From a bacterium (GTDB lineage Bacteria; Verrucomicrobiota; Verrucomicrobiia; Limisphaerales; J093), in the NCBI GenBank assembly GCA_021780105.1, contig JAJXZJ010000022.1, positions 57,213-121,212 of the forward strand: 64,000 nt of DNA, given 5' to 3'. This document shows positions 1 to 9,660 of the stretch, in pieces. The position numbers were made by a program, and so were the translations under genes. Under the pieces are notes generated by a model. The model made no database searches, had not been told where the DNA came from, and saw nothing but the letters and a program-made list of their open reading frames with translations. Positions within the stretch are counted from its first letter, which is position 1. Each line of letters starts with the position of its first letter.

Positions 1-2
1 GC

Positions 3-104
3 GCGTGGGACGAAGACGGGCAGACTGTCGTCGCACCGAACGCGCAGTTGGGCGCGCTGTGTGACAACGAGGTGCGCCTTTACCAACTGGCGCCGCGGAC
101 GTGA
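3..104 (+). CDS. 3' end of an unidentified gene (partial)
   Basis: An open frame runs in from the window edge and stops with TGA at 102-104. Only 33 residues are visible, beginning AWDEDGQTVVAPNAQLG and ending VRLYQLAPRT. The composition fits the C-terminal beta-strands of a secreted enzyme, but I do not recognise the family. The other two forward frames are less plausible: one is closed by 64 and the other is arginine-rich. Confidence 0.5.
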   Translation, partial: AWDEDGQTVVAPNAQLGALCDNEVRLYQLAPRT

Positions 105-184
105 AACCCACTCACGACGGCAACCTCTTCCCCATCGGCGTTGACCGGCGTCTGTCTGCGGTTTAACGGCGGCGTTTAGGATTG
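101..184. repeat. Dispersed repeat copy A1
   Basis: About 84 bp starting GTGAAACCCA and ending near GGATTG. It matches 7187-7270 at roughly 80% with small indels; the shared core is CCCATCGGCGTTGA. It directly follows the TGA of the preceding gene, while the other copy lies in the next large intergenic gap. Function unknown. Confidence 0.6.
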
Positions 185-980
185 CCCGTGGTCCGATGGT
201 GCCGTCCGGGCATGAGAGTTGACCTTGCAGGGTTTCGCCGCGCCTTCGTGTGAAACTTTTTCTAAATACCACTTGACCCGCGTTGATGTCTTCTTCAACT
301 CTTTGCGCGTTCCGTTGAATTTCGTGCCGGGCTGGGTCTATGCGTGTCGGAAAACATGTGGGAATAGCCACGACGATCTCACCATTATCGGCGACCTCGC
401 CCTTCCTTCCGCACACCCTGCCTGGAAGTTTTCTCGGCGGTGCCACGCGCGGACGGAATCGTTCCTTCCGGCTCTGGCGGCAACGGACGCTGCCGCGGCC
501 GGCTTCAATCCTGCTTCGGCAAACTACCACGCCGCTCAAGCGGGGTGTGGTAACGCTGAAGCACGGCGTTGGGTTGCTTCAGCGGCGTGGCGTGCCGCTT
601 GAGGGCGGCCGCGCGTTGCCGCGGTGGGGTTCCGGTTTGCTTCGGCGGGACGCCAGTCGGCTGCGGCAGGAATCAATTTGGCTGTGGAATAATTCATTCC
701 CGCCGCGGAATGAATCATTTATTCCCTTTCTCCCGGCCGTGACGCCATTGCTGAATCCGGGTGTAAAAGGCTCGTTTTCAGCGTCTTATCGGCAATTGAC
801 AGCGAAAGCCTCGCCCGAAGGCCGCGAAGGCGGCCAAGACGACCGGATTTCCCCCCTCAACCGCCATGGTGGGGCCGTGCTGCCGCGCGGCCCAAACTGG
901 GGCGGCGGCGCAACGCCGCCCTGCTTTGCCGGCCCTTCCCCTTTCGTCCGTCAACACCAACACCAAAACAGATAGAGACC
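105..980. other. Long non-coding stretch
   Basis: No convincing gene is seen in 876 bp. Frames open here are arginine- and proline-rich with no family resemblance. It holds dispersed repeat A1 at its start, a 21-nt-periodic tract around 460-735, and a purine/GC segment near 800-850 built on GAAGGCCGCGAAGGCGG that resembles a segment near 29,335-29,350. Confidence 0.6.
460..735. repeat. Degenerate 21-nt tandem array with nested hairpins
   Basis: About 13 units of 21 nt. When read in the frame of 340-975, a Leu or Pro codon (CTN or CCN) recurs every seven codons from 472 to 724, usually followed by Lys, Arg, Gln or Trp. Adjacent units are partly complementary: CGCTGAAGCA at 554-563 pairs perfectly with TGCTTCAGCG at 575-584, exactly one period apart, and ATTCATTCC at 692-700 pairs with GGAATGAAT at 707-715. 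Whether it acts as RNA, as a structured DNA element or as a decayed peptide-repeat gene cannot be told. Confidence 0.55.
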
Positions 981-2009
981 ATGCCTGATTACATCCCCCA
1001 AAACAACGCTGGATTCGACCCCTGGCAGAGCAACCTCGTCACCTACGCCACCGCCAACCGAGGCGAACTGGGCCTGGTGGACACCGACCTCGCTCCGCTC
1101 ACCGCGGCCCAGACCGCGTGGACGGCCGGCTACGCCGCGCACGTCACCGCCCAGGCCGCCGCGGCCAGCGCCTGCACCGCCAAAGATGGCGCCCGCGCGG
1201 TTTACGAGGCGGTGATCCGCCCGCTGGTGGCCCGCATCCAGCTTCACCCCGGCACCACGGACGCCCACCGCGCCAGCCTCCAAATCACTGTTCGCGCCAA
1301 AACGGCCGCTGCCCGCTATGCGATCTCGACAACATGGCCTTTCACGCACTTTATCGCTTTTCTTGCGTTGTTTTTTCTTTTGGTCGAACCCCTTCCTGTA
1401 CTGGCGGACATAACCAAGGATCAGGCCATTCAGTACATTTACAATACGTGGAAGATCACCGACCTTTCCGACAAAGTCCTCAGCCAGACACTGGATAACT
1501 CGTATTCCGGCCTTCCCTACAAACAATGGATTGACTTTCTGTACAACGCGCCGAAGTTTTTAAACCCGCTTGCCAGCGGAGATTACTCGACCGCTGCCCA
1601 AAATGCGTATGCGTATGCCCAAAGCGTCACGTTTGCTGAGGCAATTTCCAAGGCCGATTTGACCGGGATCACAGCACCTGCAGAACTCGCCGTCTGGCCC
1701 ATTAATCATGTCCTGAACGATTTTGCCCAAGCGGTCAATGACGCTGCGTTCAGAAATCAAACGACTTTATACTTCCAGGCTCGCGCCGAAGGAAACAATT
1801 ACCAAGACATCGTCAACTGCCAGCCGGGTGATCTGCTTCCCCACAGCTTACTGTTCAAGACCGACCAGGGTTGGCTCGCCTACCAACTCAGCTACTTACC
1901 GTCGTTCCCGGCCTTTGGCACAGCGAACAAATTTTTTGATTATGGCGAACGCCTTTGGCAAGCCAAAAAAGCTGATCTTTCGTCTGCCAGTAGTCTGCTT
2001 GCCAACTAG
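981..2009 (+). pseudogene. Chimeric 5' part of a disrupted surface-protein gene
   Basis: The 342-codon frame appears to join two genes. Residues 1-107 (start MPDYIPQNNAGFD) are Ala/Thr-rich, high GC, and resemble a conserved verrucomicrobial family of unknown function. From about residue 112 (nt 1315) the base composition becomes much less GC-rich, and a signal-peptide-like segment appears at residues 118-138 (FIAFLALFFLLVEPLPVLA), followed by about 200 residues of a soluble domain I do not recognise. A signal peptide in the middle of a protein is not sensible, and there is no ATG, GTG or TTG in frame just before it, so the original start seems lost. The TAG at 2007-2009 is in the same frame as the downstream Ig-like coding region. 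I infer a fusion by rearrangement followed by, or accompanying, a nonsense mutation. Confidence 0.6.
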
Positions 2010-2108
2010 TTCCGAAGTGCAGCCAGCCCCCCAACTCCAACCCGGCCGAGCATCATTACCCCACCAGCCAGCCAATTAATCCGGAAGGGCCAGACTGCCA
2101 ACTTCAAT

Positions 2109-5100
2109 GTGCTGGCAGCCGGGACTGGCCCGCTGCGGTTCCAGTGGCAACTAAATAATATCGATATTTCCGGTGCGACCAGTTCAAGCTACACCACTCC
2201 ACCCGTGACCGCTGGTAACAATGGAAACCAATATCGCGTGCGAGTATCCAACGACCAGGGTTCCGTTACCAGTGCGGCCGCCACGCTTACCGTTGACACG
2301 TCCGCGGTGGCGACGATTACTCAGGTTTCACCCACCCTTCTGAGCGCGCTGCCTTCACCGCAGCAGCAAAGGTTGGATATTCAAGGAACAGGATTCACCG
2401 CAACCACAGCCCTTATCTTCACCTACGGTTCTTCCACATTCAACTCCCGTGCGGAGCGACTTACATACAAAAGCCCGACAGAACTCTGGTATGACATTGT
2501 TGTGGATAACGGCGTCGGCACCTGGTGGGTTTCGCCTGCTGGCGGAACCGGCTCGGCCTCGTTCAAAGTTCAGGCGCCGGCGCCACCGGAAACTGGCTCC
2601 CTAAGCGTAACACTTTCACCGCCTGAAGCAGTTACCGTGGGTGCGCAGTGGCAGTTGGACGGCGGGACATATCACAACAGCGGCGATACTATCACTGGCC
2701 TGACGCCCGGTGCGCACACGGTTTCGTTCAAACCGGTTGGCGGCTTTACGACGCCGGGAAATCAGTCCGTCACCATCGCGGCCAATCAGACCACGTCCGC
2801 TACGGGAAGCTACACGGCGATTACGGCCACCACCTACACGCTCACGCTCAACGCAGGAGGCCTCGGCGCAATATCTGTTGTCCCGCTTGGGACTCCAAGC
2901 GATGGCGGCTATTCCTATCCAGCCGGCTCGGTTGTTCAACTCTCCGCGACGCCCAACCCCGGCTACCATTTCACCGGCTGGAGCGGCGATGCTACAGGGG
3001 CAGCTACACCCACCACCATCTGGATGGATGGAAACCGGGCGGTCAGCGCCAACTTTGCGCAAGGATCGTTGAATATGGGCACGATTACTGTCTCGATTTC
3101 ACCGCAGGAGGCTGTCACCGCGGGCGCGAAGTGGAAACTAAATGGCAGCGATTGGATGGATAGCGGCACACCGTACATCACTCCATTGGTTGATCCCGAC
3201 TCCAATTATCTGCAATTCAAGCCAATCGCAGGATGGCTCACGCCAAGCGCGATCAACGCCACGGTCGCTGCCGGGCAGACCAAGAACGTTCCTGTGACTT
3301 ATCAGCGAGACATGACACCAGGGTTGCTGACGGTAACGCTTTCGCCACAGGGTGCGGTGGATGCCGGGGCGCACTGGCACGTCAACGGCGGCACCTATGG
3401 CAATGGAGCATCTGTCTCACTGCCACCAGGCGATTATACTATCACATTCGATGCTGCCTCTGGGTGGGCAGTTCCAGCGAGCCAGTCAGTGACGCTGCAA
3501 CCGTCACAAACGCGGATTGTTACCGCCATTTACTTGCCGCCAGCAGGCCAGCCGGTAATTATTGGAGTCAGCCCCTCGATAGCATCCTTGGCTGGCGGCA
3601 CGACTGTTACCATTCAGGGATTGAATTTCGTATCGCCAGCAACCGTGGTCATCGGTGGGAATCCGGCTTCCAATGTTCAAGTCTTGAGTCCTTCCTCGAT
3701 CTCATGTGTCGTCCCAGCAAGCCGCGTGTATGGAACCGCCTCAGTCGTTGTTCAGACCGCTGCTGGCAGCGCCACCAATCCAAATTCTTTTGCCTACGGC
3801 GTGCCGCGTGGCAATGGGATTCAATTGGTCAGTAGTGGTGGCGGATTGGTGAACGCGGTGGCGGCCCAGGGTATCTACGGATATGTCGGGGAAGGAAGCA
3901 CATTTGTTGTTCTGGATATTTCCAATCCGGCAGCGCCTACGCCATTGGGACGCCTTGCCTTGCCTGGCCTCATTCAGGACATCGTCTCCTTCACTACCCC
4001 TGGCCACCAGTATGCGTTGGTGGCAGATGATGATGCCGGATTGCAAGTGGTTGATATCACAACACCCAGTTCGCCCGCGCTCGTTGGCTATTACAACACG
4101 GGCGATACGGCGCTTGGGGTTGCTGTGTTGGGAGGAAATGCTTACGTTGGCAACGGTAACAGCGGACTCATGATCTTGGATGTTTCCGACCCGACCAAGG
4201 CCGTGAGGTTGGGTTCTGTCAATACAGGCGGTTTGGCGAACCGAATGGTTGTCCAAGTGTCGGGTGGTCGGCTCCTCGCTTATCTTGTTAACAGTGGTGC
4301 ATTGCAGATTGTAGATGTGAGCGACTCGAGCAACCCTGTTTTGCTGGGGAAGACCAGTCAATGTCTGGGTCAGTGGTATATGCCCAATTCCATCGCTATT
4401 CTAAACAACCGCGCGTTCCTAGCCGACGGTTACAACTATGGACAAGCAGTGGACATCAGCGAACCAGGAAGTCCGACATTATTAGGTTCAGTGTTTTGGG
4501 ACTCTCCAAGTGCCATCACAACAGCCAATGGTTTGATATACACCTGGGGTGACAGCGAACTTGACATTTATAATCTCGCTAACGGGAGTCCTCAGCGGCT
4601 TGGGTTTATTGCCAGCCCGGCGGTGTTCCAAGGCAGCAGTATGGCACTCGTCAACGGAGTGGCGCTTTGCGCCGGTTCCGAACATGGTGTGTATCTTTAT
4701 GACGTGAGCAACGCGAGCAGTCCAGCGCTTCGGACTACATTTGGCACTGATGCTGGATTCGGGGTAAGCATCGGCCTCAGCGCAAATACAGCCTACCTTT
4801 TAACGCAGAACAATGGGTTGAAGGTATTTGACATCGCGGTGCCCACAAGTCCGAAATTCGTAGCGCAACTGACGCCAAGTGCCTTCGGAGGCGGCTTTAC
4901 AACTGCACAAAAAGCTATAATTCAAGGCGACCGTGCTTACGTGCTTGGCGCAAACGGTGAATTCCGAGTATTGGATACATCGAAGGCCAACCAAGCACCC
5001 GTGGTTCTTGGTGCCACTTCACAGAAAGCTTTTTTCGCGTCTGATTTTTATTTGGTTGGCAATCTTATTGTCGCATCCGGTGTCGATACAACGTTTACGC

Positions 5101-6929
5101 CCTATAAGCCGGCGGTTGCCGTGCTGGATGCCAGCAACCCAGCGTCAATCGTCATTCATCAGCCGCTCTATTTCGCCGCAGGACAAGCTGGAGGTGTCGG
5201 CGCGATTACGGGTAACGGGAGCATGGCCTATGCCGCATTACCTGACGGCTCAGTGGCCGTCATCAATGTTAGCAACCTTGGAAGTCTTCAACAGGTTGGA
5301 CAGCCGTCATTGCTGGGAAATGTGCGCACGATGCGGTTAGCACCAGATAACCGTTACTTGTATGTTGGTTGTCAACAAGACGATCTTAGCTGGAAAGTAT
5401 TTGATGTCTCCAACAGTAGTTCGCCGGTGATGGTATCCTCCAATTATGTGGGCGTGGCTGTGGCCGGCTTCGATTTTGCTGGAACAGCGGCTTACCTCGC
5501 TACCGGTGACGGGGTGAAGGTGTATGAGGTAGGTAATCCGTCGCAACCACGCCTGCTCCGTTCCTACCGCGCGCCACGGTTTGCTACAGATATTAAAGTA
5601 TCCGGCAATAATCTTTTCGTTGCCGATCAAGACGCGGGGTTCACAATACTCCAGATGCCCGATCTGGATGGACCGGAAGTATTTATTACATCGCCAACCT
5701 TTTCGCAGTCCACTACTACTACAGTAGGCACCATCAATCTAGGTGGCAGTGCAGACGATAATGCTGGGTTGGTGTATGGCACAGTGACGCGAGTTACTTG
5801 GTCGAATACTCGTGGCGGTAGCGGAGATGCCACGGGTTCAACGAGTTGGTTGGCCACAGGCATTCCACTTCAACCAGGGGCCAATACGCTCACAGTAACC
5901 GCCTATGACGCTGCCGGGAACAGCGGCACCGATACGTTGGCGGTCATCTACGCGCCGCCCGTCCAAAATCAGACCATCACGTTTTCGGCCATCAGCGACC
6001 AGACCTTCGGCAACGCCCCGATCCAACTGGTTGCTGCCGCCAGCTCTGGTTTGCCGGTCAAGTTCAGCGTTGTTTCCGGCCCAGCAACCTTGTCCAACGA
6101 CAACATTTTGACGCTGACCGGTGCGGGTGCGGTAACACTGGAGGCCACTCAGGCAGGAAACGATTCATTCAGCGCGGCCCCGCCGGTGGATTTGAGCTTC
6201 AGCGTGGCGAAGGCGGAGCAAGCCATCGCTTTTGCCGCGTTACCAGATAGATCGGCAGGTGATCCGCCGTTCATCGTGAGCGCCACCGCCAGTTCCACGC
6301 TGCCGGTTCATTTCGCGGTTTTGTCCGGCCCAGCAACGTTGGACGCCAGCAACACGGTCACGCTGCAAGGAGCGGGTACGGTCACGATCAGCGCCTCGCA
6401 GCCCGGCGACGCGAACTACAACGCGGCGCCGACGGTGCAGCAAACCTTCAATGTCCTGGCCATACCGCAGTCCATCACCTTTGCCGCATTGAGCCGGCAA
6501 ACCGTGGGCGACGCGCCGTTCCCGCTTATGGCCACGGCGAGTTCGGGCTTGTCGGTGAGTTTCACCCTGCTGGCTGGGCCGGCGGTGTTGTCGGGCAACG
6601 TGCTCACAATCACCGGGCCGGGGCTGGTGTCGGTGCGGGCCTCGCAAGAAGGAAATGCCCTCTACGCGCCGGCGGCCGCCGTGGACCAAACCGTGCTCGT
6701 GACGCCGTTGAATCATGGGATTGGAGACACGGCGACGATGCCGGATGGACGATTCTCCTTCAAGTTCTACGCCGATCCCGGCCAGACGGCCGTGGTGGAA
6801 TGGTCGCCGGACCTGAAGGCATGGTCGCCAGTGCTGACGAACGTGATCAACGAATTGGGCGAACTGGACTTCGTGGAGCCGGGCGCACCCGCCAGCGACC
6901 AGCGGTTCTTCCGGGTGAAGCTGCCGTAA
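2109..6929 (+). CDS. Large secreted Ig/TIG/LVIVD-propeller protein, lacking its 5' part
   Basis: The frame is open from 2010. The first usable start is GTG 2109, but codons 2010-2108 already encode the first strands of an Ig-like domain (PSIITPPASQ, then GQTANFNV), so 2109 is unlikely to be the native start. Domains in order, approximately: Ig-like 1-65; IPT-like 70-155; PEGA-like repeats 160-240, 320-400 and 405-475; an InlB-B/Listeria-Bacteroides-like repeat 245-315; IPT/TIG 480-560; LVIVD-type beta-propeller repeats 570-1180 (motifs such as LQVVDITTPSSPALVG and LMILDVSDPTKAV); Ig-like repeats 1200-1290; three related TITFSAISDQTFG-type repeats 1300-1540. The C-terminal module is VEWSPDLKAW...QRFFRVKLP. 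It is probably an extracellular or surface adhesin-like protein. No SP of its own remains; see the feature at 981-2009. Confidence 0.75.
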   Translation: MLAAGTGPLRFQWQLNNIDISGATSSSYTTPPVTAGNNGNQYRVRVSNDQGSVTSAAATLTVDTSAVATITQVSPTLLSALPSPQQQRLDIQGTGFTATTALIFTYGSSTFNSRAERLTYKSPTELWYDIVVDNGVGTWWVSPAGGTGSASFKVQAPAPPETGSLSVTLSPPEAVTVGAQWQLDGGTYHNSGDTITGLTPGAHTVSFKPVGGFTTPGNQSVTIAANQTTSATGSYTAITATTYTLTLNAGGLGAISVVPLGTPSDGGYSYPAGSVVQLSATPNPGYHFTGWSGDATGAATPTTIWMDGNRAVSANFAQGSLNMGTITVSISPQEAVTAGAKWKLNGSDWMDSGTPYITPLVDPDSNYLQFKPIAGWLTPSAINATVAAGQTKNVPVTYQRDMTPGLLTVTLSPQGAVDAGAHWHVNGGTYGNGASVSLPPGDYTITFDAASGWAVPASQSVTLQPSQTRIVTAIYLPPAGQPVIIGVSPSIASLAGGTTVTIQGLNFVSPATVVIGGNPASNVQVLSPSSISCVVPASRVYGTASVVVQTAAGSATNPNSFAYGVPRGNGIQLVSSGGGLVNAVAAQGIYGYVGEGSTFVVLDISNPAAPTPLGRLALPGLIQDIVSFTTPGHQYALVADDDAGLQVVDITTPSSPALVGYYNTGDTALGVAVLGGNAYVGNGNSGLMILDVSDPTKAVRLGSVNTGGLANRMVVQVSGGRLLAYLVNSGALQIVDVSDSSNPVLLGKTSQCLGQWYMPNSIAILNNRAFLADGYNYGQAVDISEPGSPTLLGSVFWDSPSAITTANGLIYTWGDSELDIYNLANGSPQRLGFIASPAVFQGSSMALVNGVALCAGSEHGVYLYDVSNASSPALRTTFGTDAGFGVSIGLSANTAYLLTQNNGLKVFDIAVPTSPKFVAQLTPSAFGGGFTTAQKAIIQGDRAYVLGANGEFRVLDTSKANQAPVVLGATSQKAFFASDFYLVGNLIVASGVDTTFTPYKPAVAVLDASNPASIVIHQPLYFAAGQAGGVGAITGNGSMAYAALPDGSVAVINVSNLGSLQQVGQPSLLGNVRTMRLAPDNRYLYVGCQQDDLSWKVFDVSNSSSPVMVSSNYVGVAVAGFDFAGTAAYLATGDGVKVYEVGNPSQPRLLRSYRAPRFATDIKVSGNNLFVADQDAGFTILQMPDLDGPEVFITSPTFSQSTTTTVGTINLGGSADDNAGLVYGTVTRVTWSNTRGGSGDATGSTSWLATGIPLQPGANTLTVTAYDAAGNSGTDTLAVIYAPPVQNQTITFSAISDQTFGNAPIQLVAAASSGLPVKFSVVSGPATLSNDNILTLTGAGAVTLEATQAGNDSFSAAPPVDLSFSVAKAEQAIAFAALPDRSAGDPPFIVSATASSTLPVHFAVLSGPATLDASNTVTLQGAGTVTISASQPGDANYNAAPTVQQTFNVLAIPQSITFAALSRQTVGDAPFPLMATASSGLSVSFTLLAGPAVLSGNVLTITGPGLVSVRASQEGNALYAPAAAVDQTVLVTPLNHGIGDTATMPDGRFSFKFYADPGQTAVVEWSPDLKAWSPVLTNVINELGELDFVEPGAPASDQRFFRVKLP

Positions 6930-7352
6930 ACGTGGCCGCCAGCAGGGCCTGCTGTTACCGGATTCGTTTGGAATAGAACGAGAACCACAAACGGCGCTCA
7001 GTCAGGGCTGCGGGGCACCGCAGCCCCACCAGTCGGGCCGGTTCCTCCGGTTCACTGGTAGGTTCGCCCCACCGTGAAGAGCCAGAGGCGCAGAGTTGCG
7101 GCAAGGGTGGAGGGTGGATGATGGAGAACAGAAGATGGTTGTCTTACGCGACGGGACTGAGCGGTGGAAACCGGTTCACTCCGCGGGTGAAACCCACCCA
7201 CGACGGCAATCCACTTTCCCATCGGCGTTGATCGGCATCGGTCAGCGGTTGAACGACGGAATTTGGATTGATGCCTGAACTTCGTTTCCGCCGGGTTTAC
7301 GCAACCGCTCGAAAATTTCCGGAAACCGGCTAAATTCCTCCGGTTCGTTAAT
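6930..7352. other. Intergenic stretch
   Basis: 423 bp with no gene recognised. It begins with a small palindrome (AGCAGG-G-CCTGCT) about 20 bases after the stop codon that has no T-run, and contains the second copy of the dispersed repeat at 7187-7270. Confidence 0.5.
7187..7270. repeat. Dispersed repeat copy A2
   Basis: Partner of 101-184, about 80% alike over 84 bp. Like the first copy it starts GTGAAACCCA and lies in a gap between genes. Confidence 0.6.
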
Positions 7353-7583
7353 TTGATCGTCGTGAATCTGCTGGATGTTCATTACCTGTTGGCGTCGCTG
7401 GTCTGGGGATCGGTGGGCACCGGCTATTGCATCTACGCCAAACGGCAGCAAAGCATCATTCCCTTCGTCGCCGGCGTGTTGATGATCGCCGCCTCGTTTC
7501 TGATCACCTCCGCGCTGCTGATGTCGGTTGCCTGCCTTGCGCTCATGTTCCTCGTCTATTACCTCGTGAGGCGCGGCTATTGA
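7353..7583 (+). CDS. Small two-helix membrane protein
   Basis: 76 residues from TTG 7353; GTG 7362 would give 73. It has two hydrophobic segments, about residues 10-27 (YLLASLVWGSVGTGYCIYA) and 37-68, linked by the basic turn KRQQSI and ending LVRRGY. The pattern of a conserved SxVWGSxGxGY motif followed by KxQ is one I associate with a small membrane family widespread in several phyla and sometimes labelled as an amino-acid transport protein without evidence. No function is assigned. It stands alone between large secreted genes. Confidence 0.6.
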   Translation: MIVVNLLDVHYLLASLVWGSVGTGYCIYAKRQQSIIPFVAGVLMIAASFLITSALLMSVACLALMFLVYYLVRRGY

Positions 7584-7794
7584 CGCCCCCGTGCGATGTT
7601 GCGGCGTCTCGCGCGAAGGAAGAGAAGGATTCGAAGTTCTGTCTGCCTTGTTTGCCGCCGCGGCCTTCGCGCGAAACGCTGAATGCACCGCATAAATGGA
7701 TGCCTTTGGAAACGGCGTTGCGCGGCGGCGCGGTTCGTGGGACACTCGACGGTCAGCAAATCAAAAAAGGCGCGGTCGCCGCGCCCTCGGTGCC

Positions 7795-9588
7795 ATGAAA
7801 ACACTCGCCATCATCTTGTCCCTCGCCACCGCGATGCCGCTGCTCGGCCGCGCTGAACTCACCCTTGCCAAAGACGGCAAGGCGGAATGTGTGATTCTCC
7901 GCGAACCCGGCACCACGGCACCGGAGCAATACGCGCTCAACGAACTCGCCGAGACGTTAAAGCAGGTCACCGGCGCGCAGTTCACCGTGCAGGAAGCCGG
8001 CGAAGACGTGCCGGAGCACGCCATCATCGTCGGCCCCGGCCCGGCGGCAAAGGCGCTGTTCCCGGACGTGCCGTTCGACCAGCTTGGGCAGGAGGAAATC
8101 GTCATCAAGACCAGCGGCGGGCGATTGTTGCTGGCGGGCGGCCGGCCGCGCGGCACGCTTTACGCCGTGGCGCAGTTTCTCCAAGGCTCCTGCGGCGTGC
8201 GTTGGTGGACGCCGTGGGCGAGCCAGATTCCTTCGCGTCCGACGCTGACGGTCGGCGCCCTCGACGTTCGTTACGCGCCGGTGTTCGAGTCGCGCGATCC
8301 GTTTTGGTTTCCCGCGTTCAACGCGGCCTGGGCGGTGCGGAATTTCTCGAACAGCCAGTCGGCGGGCATCCCGGAAAACCTGGGCGGCTGCATCCGTTAC
8401 AAGGGTTTTGTCCACACGTTTTACCCGCTGGTGCCGCCGGCGGAGCATTTCGCCGCGCACCCGGAATGGTTCGCCGAGGTCAACGGCAAACGCGTGACCA
8501 ACAACGCGCAGCTTTGCCTGATGAACCAGGAACTGCGCGACTTCGTGGTCAACCGCGTGAAGGAATGGCTGCGCGAGTCGCCCGAGGCCCGGATCGTCTC
8601 GGTGTCGCAAAATGACTGCTTCAATCCCTGCACCTGCCCGCTCTGCAAGGCCAAGGACGACGCCGAGGGCAGTCACGCCGGCACGATGCTGGACTTCGTG
8701 AACTACGTTGCGGAGAAGATCGAGCCGGAATTCCCGCAGGTGGCGATTGACACCCTGGCCTACCAATACACGCGCAAACCGCCGAAGACGATCCGCCCGC
8801 GGCCGAACGTCATCGTCCGGCTCTGCTCGATCGAGTGCAACTTCCGCGAACCGCTGGACGCGCCCGCGAACGCGGCGTTTGCCGACGACATCCGCGGCTG
8901 GTCGGCCATCTGCAACCGGCTTTACATCTGGGATTACACCACGGATTTCGGGCATTACGTGCAGCCGCATCCGAACTGGTTCGTCCTCGGACCAAACCTG
9001 CGCTTCTTCGCGGCGAACCACGTCCGCGGCGTGTTCGAGCAGGGCGCGTATCAAAGCTACGCCTCGGAATTCAGCGAACTGCGCGCGTGGGTGCTGGCCC
9101 AACTGCTCTGGAATCCGGCCAAGGGCGACCGCGCGTTGATCAACGAGTTCCTCGACGGTTACTACGGCCCGGCCGCAACGCCAATCCGCCACTATCTCGA
9201 ACTGATGCACGGTGCGTCGGCCGGGTGGAACCTGACGTGCTTCTCCAAGACCGACACGCCGTTTGATCAATTCAAAACCCTCGCGCAGGCCGAACAACTC
9301 TGGCGCGACGCCGAGGCGGCGGTGGCGGACGACGCCACCTTCCTGCCGCGCGTGCAACGCGGCCGGATGTGGCTCGGCTACGTGTGGCTCTCGCTTTGGG
9401 ACAAACTGCGCCAGGAATGCACCGACGCCGGCGGCACCTGGCCGCTGCCGGCCTCGCGCAAGGAATTTGCCGAGGCGTGGCTGAAGCTCGCGGAAGGCGA
9501 CCCCGCGCTGCCGTGGACCAAGGTCACGCACGTCAATGAATCCGGCCGGACGCCGGCGCAGTTCGTGGCGCCGTTCCTGAAGGATTGA
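7795..9588 (+). CDS. Secreted DUF4838-domain protein
   Basis: 597 residues from ATG 7795, with a clear signal peptide (MKTLAIILSLATAMPLLGRA); the open frame extends further upstream but without signal-peptide logic. Residues 20-130 form an alpha/beta domain like the N-terminal domain of GH20/GH67 enzymes (ALNELAETLKQVTG, IIVGPGP). The middle of the protein matches the DUF4838 family: a Cys cluster CFNPCTCPLCKAK near residue 280, then TLAYQYTRKPPK and CSIECNFREPLD. The family is secreted and found with polysaccharide-utilisation genes; a hydrolase role is presumed but not proven. It is followed after 72 bp by a GH5-like gene on the same strand, so the two are probably co-transcribed. Confidence 0.85.
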   Translation: MKTLAIILSLATAMPLLGRAELTLAKDGKAECVILREPGTTAPEQYALNELAETLKQVTGAQFTVQEAGEDVPEHAIIVGPGPAAKALFPDVPFDQLGQEEIVIKTSGGRLLLAGGRPRGTLYAVAQFLQGSCGVRWWTPWASQIPSRPTLTVGALDVRYAPVFESRDPFWFPAFNAAWAVRNFSNSQSAGIPENLGGCIRYKGFVHTFYPLVPPAEHFAAHPEWFAEVNGKRVTNNAQLCLMNQELRDFVVNRVKEWLRESPEARIVSVSQNDCFNPCTCPLCKAKDDAEGSHAGTMLDFVNYVAEKIEPEFPQVAIDTLAYQYTRKPPKTIRPRPNVIVRLCSIECNFREPLDAPANAAFADDIRGWSAICNRLYIWDYTTDFGHYVQPHPNWFVLGPNLRFFAANHVRGVFEQGAYQSYASEFSELRAWVLAQLLWNPAKGDRALINEFLDGYYGPAATPIRHYLELMHGASAGWNLTCFSKTDTPFDQFKTLAQAEQLWRDAEAAVADDATFLPRVQRGRMWLGYVWLSLWDKLRQECTDAGGTWPLPASRKEFAEAWLKLAEGDPALPWTKVTHVNESGRTPAQFVAPFLKD

Positions 9589-9660
9589 TCCAGTCGCCCG
9601 GCAATCCAAAGACCAGAATCAGCCGTGACGAACACGGCGGGTGGCGGCAGTATTCCGGCC

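Noticed and set aside
340..975. 211-codon frame through the 21-nt-periodic tract
   Set aside because: No signal peptide, start signal or family; the periodicity is also explained by nucleotide-level repeats and hairpins. It is reported as a repeat rather than a gene.
2007..2009. Reassigned TAG codon or pyrrolysine-type insertion
   Set aside because: Other genes in the window end normally at TAG, and no PYLIS-like hairpin or pyl gene is seen.
7957..9609. 550-codon minus-strand frame opposite the DUF4838 gene
   Set aside because: Arginine-rich shadow of a well-supported gene on the + strand.
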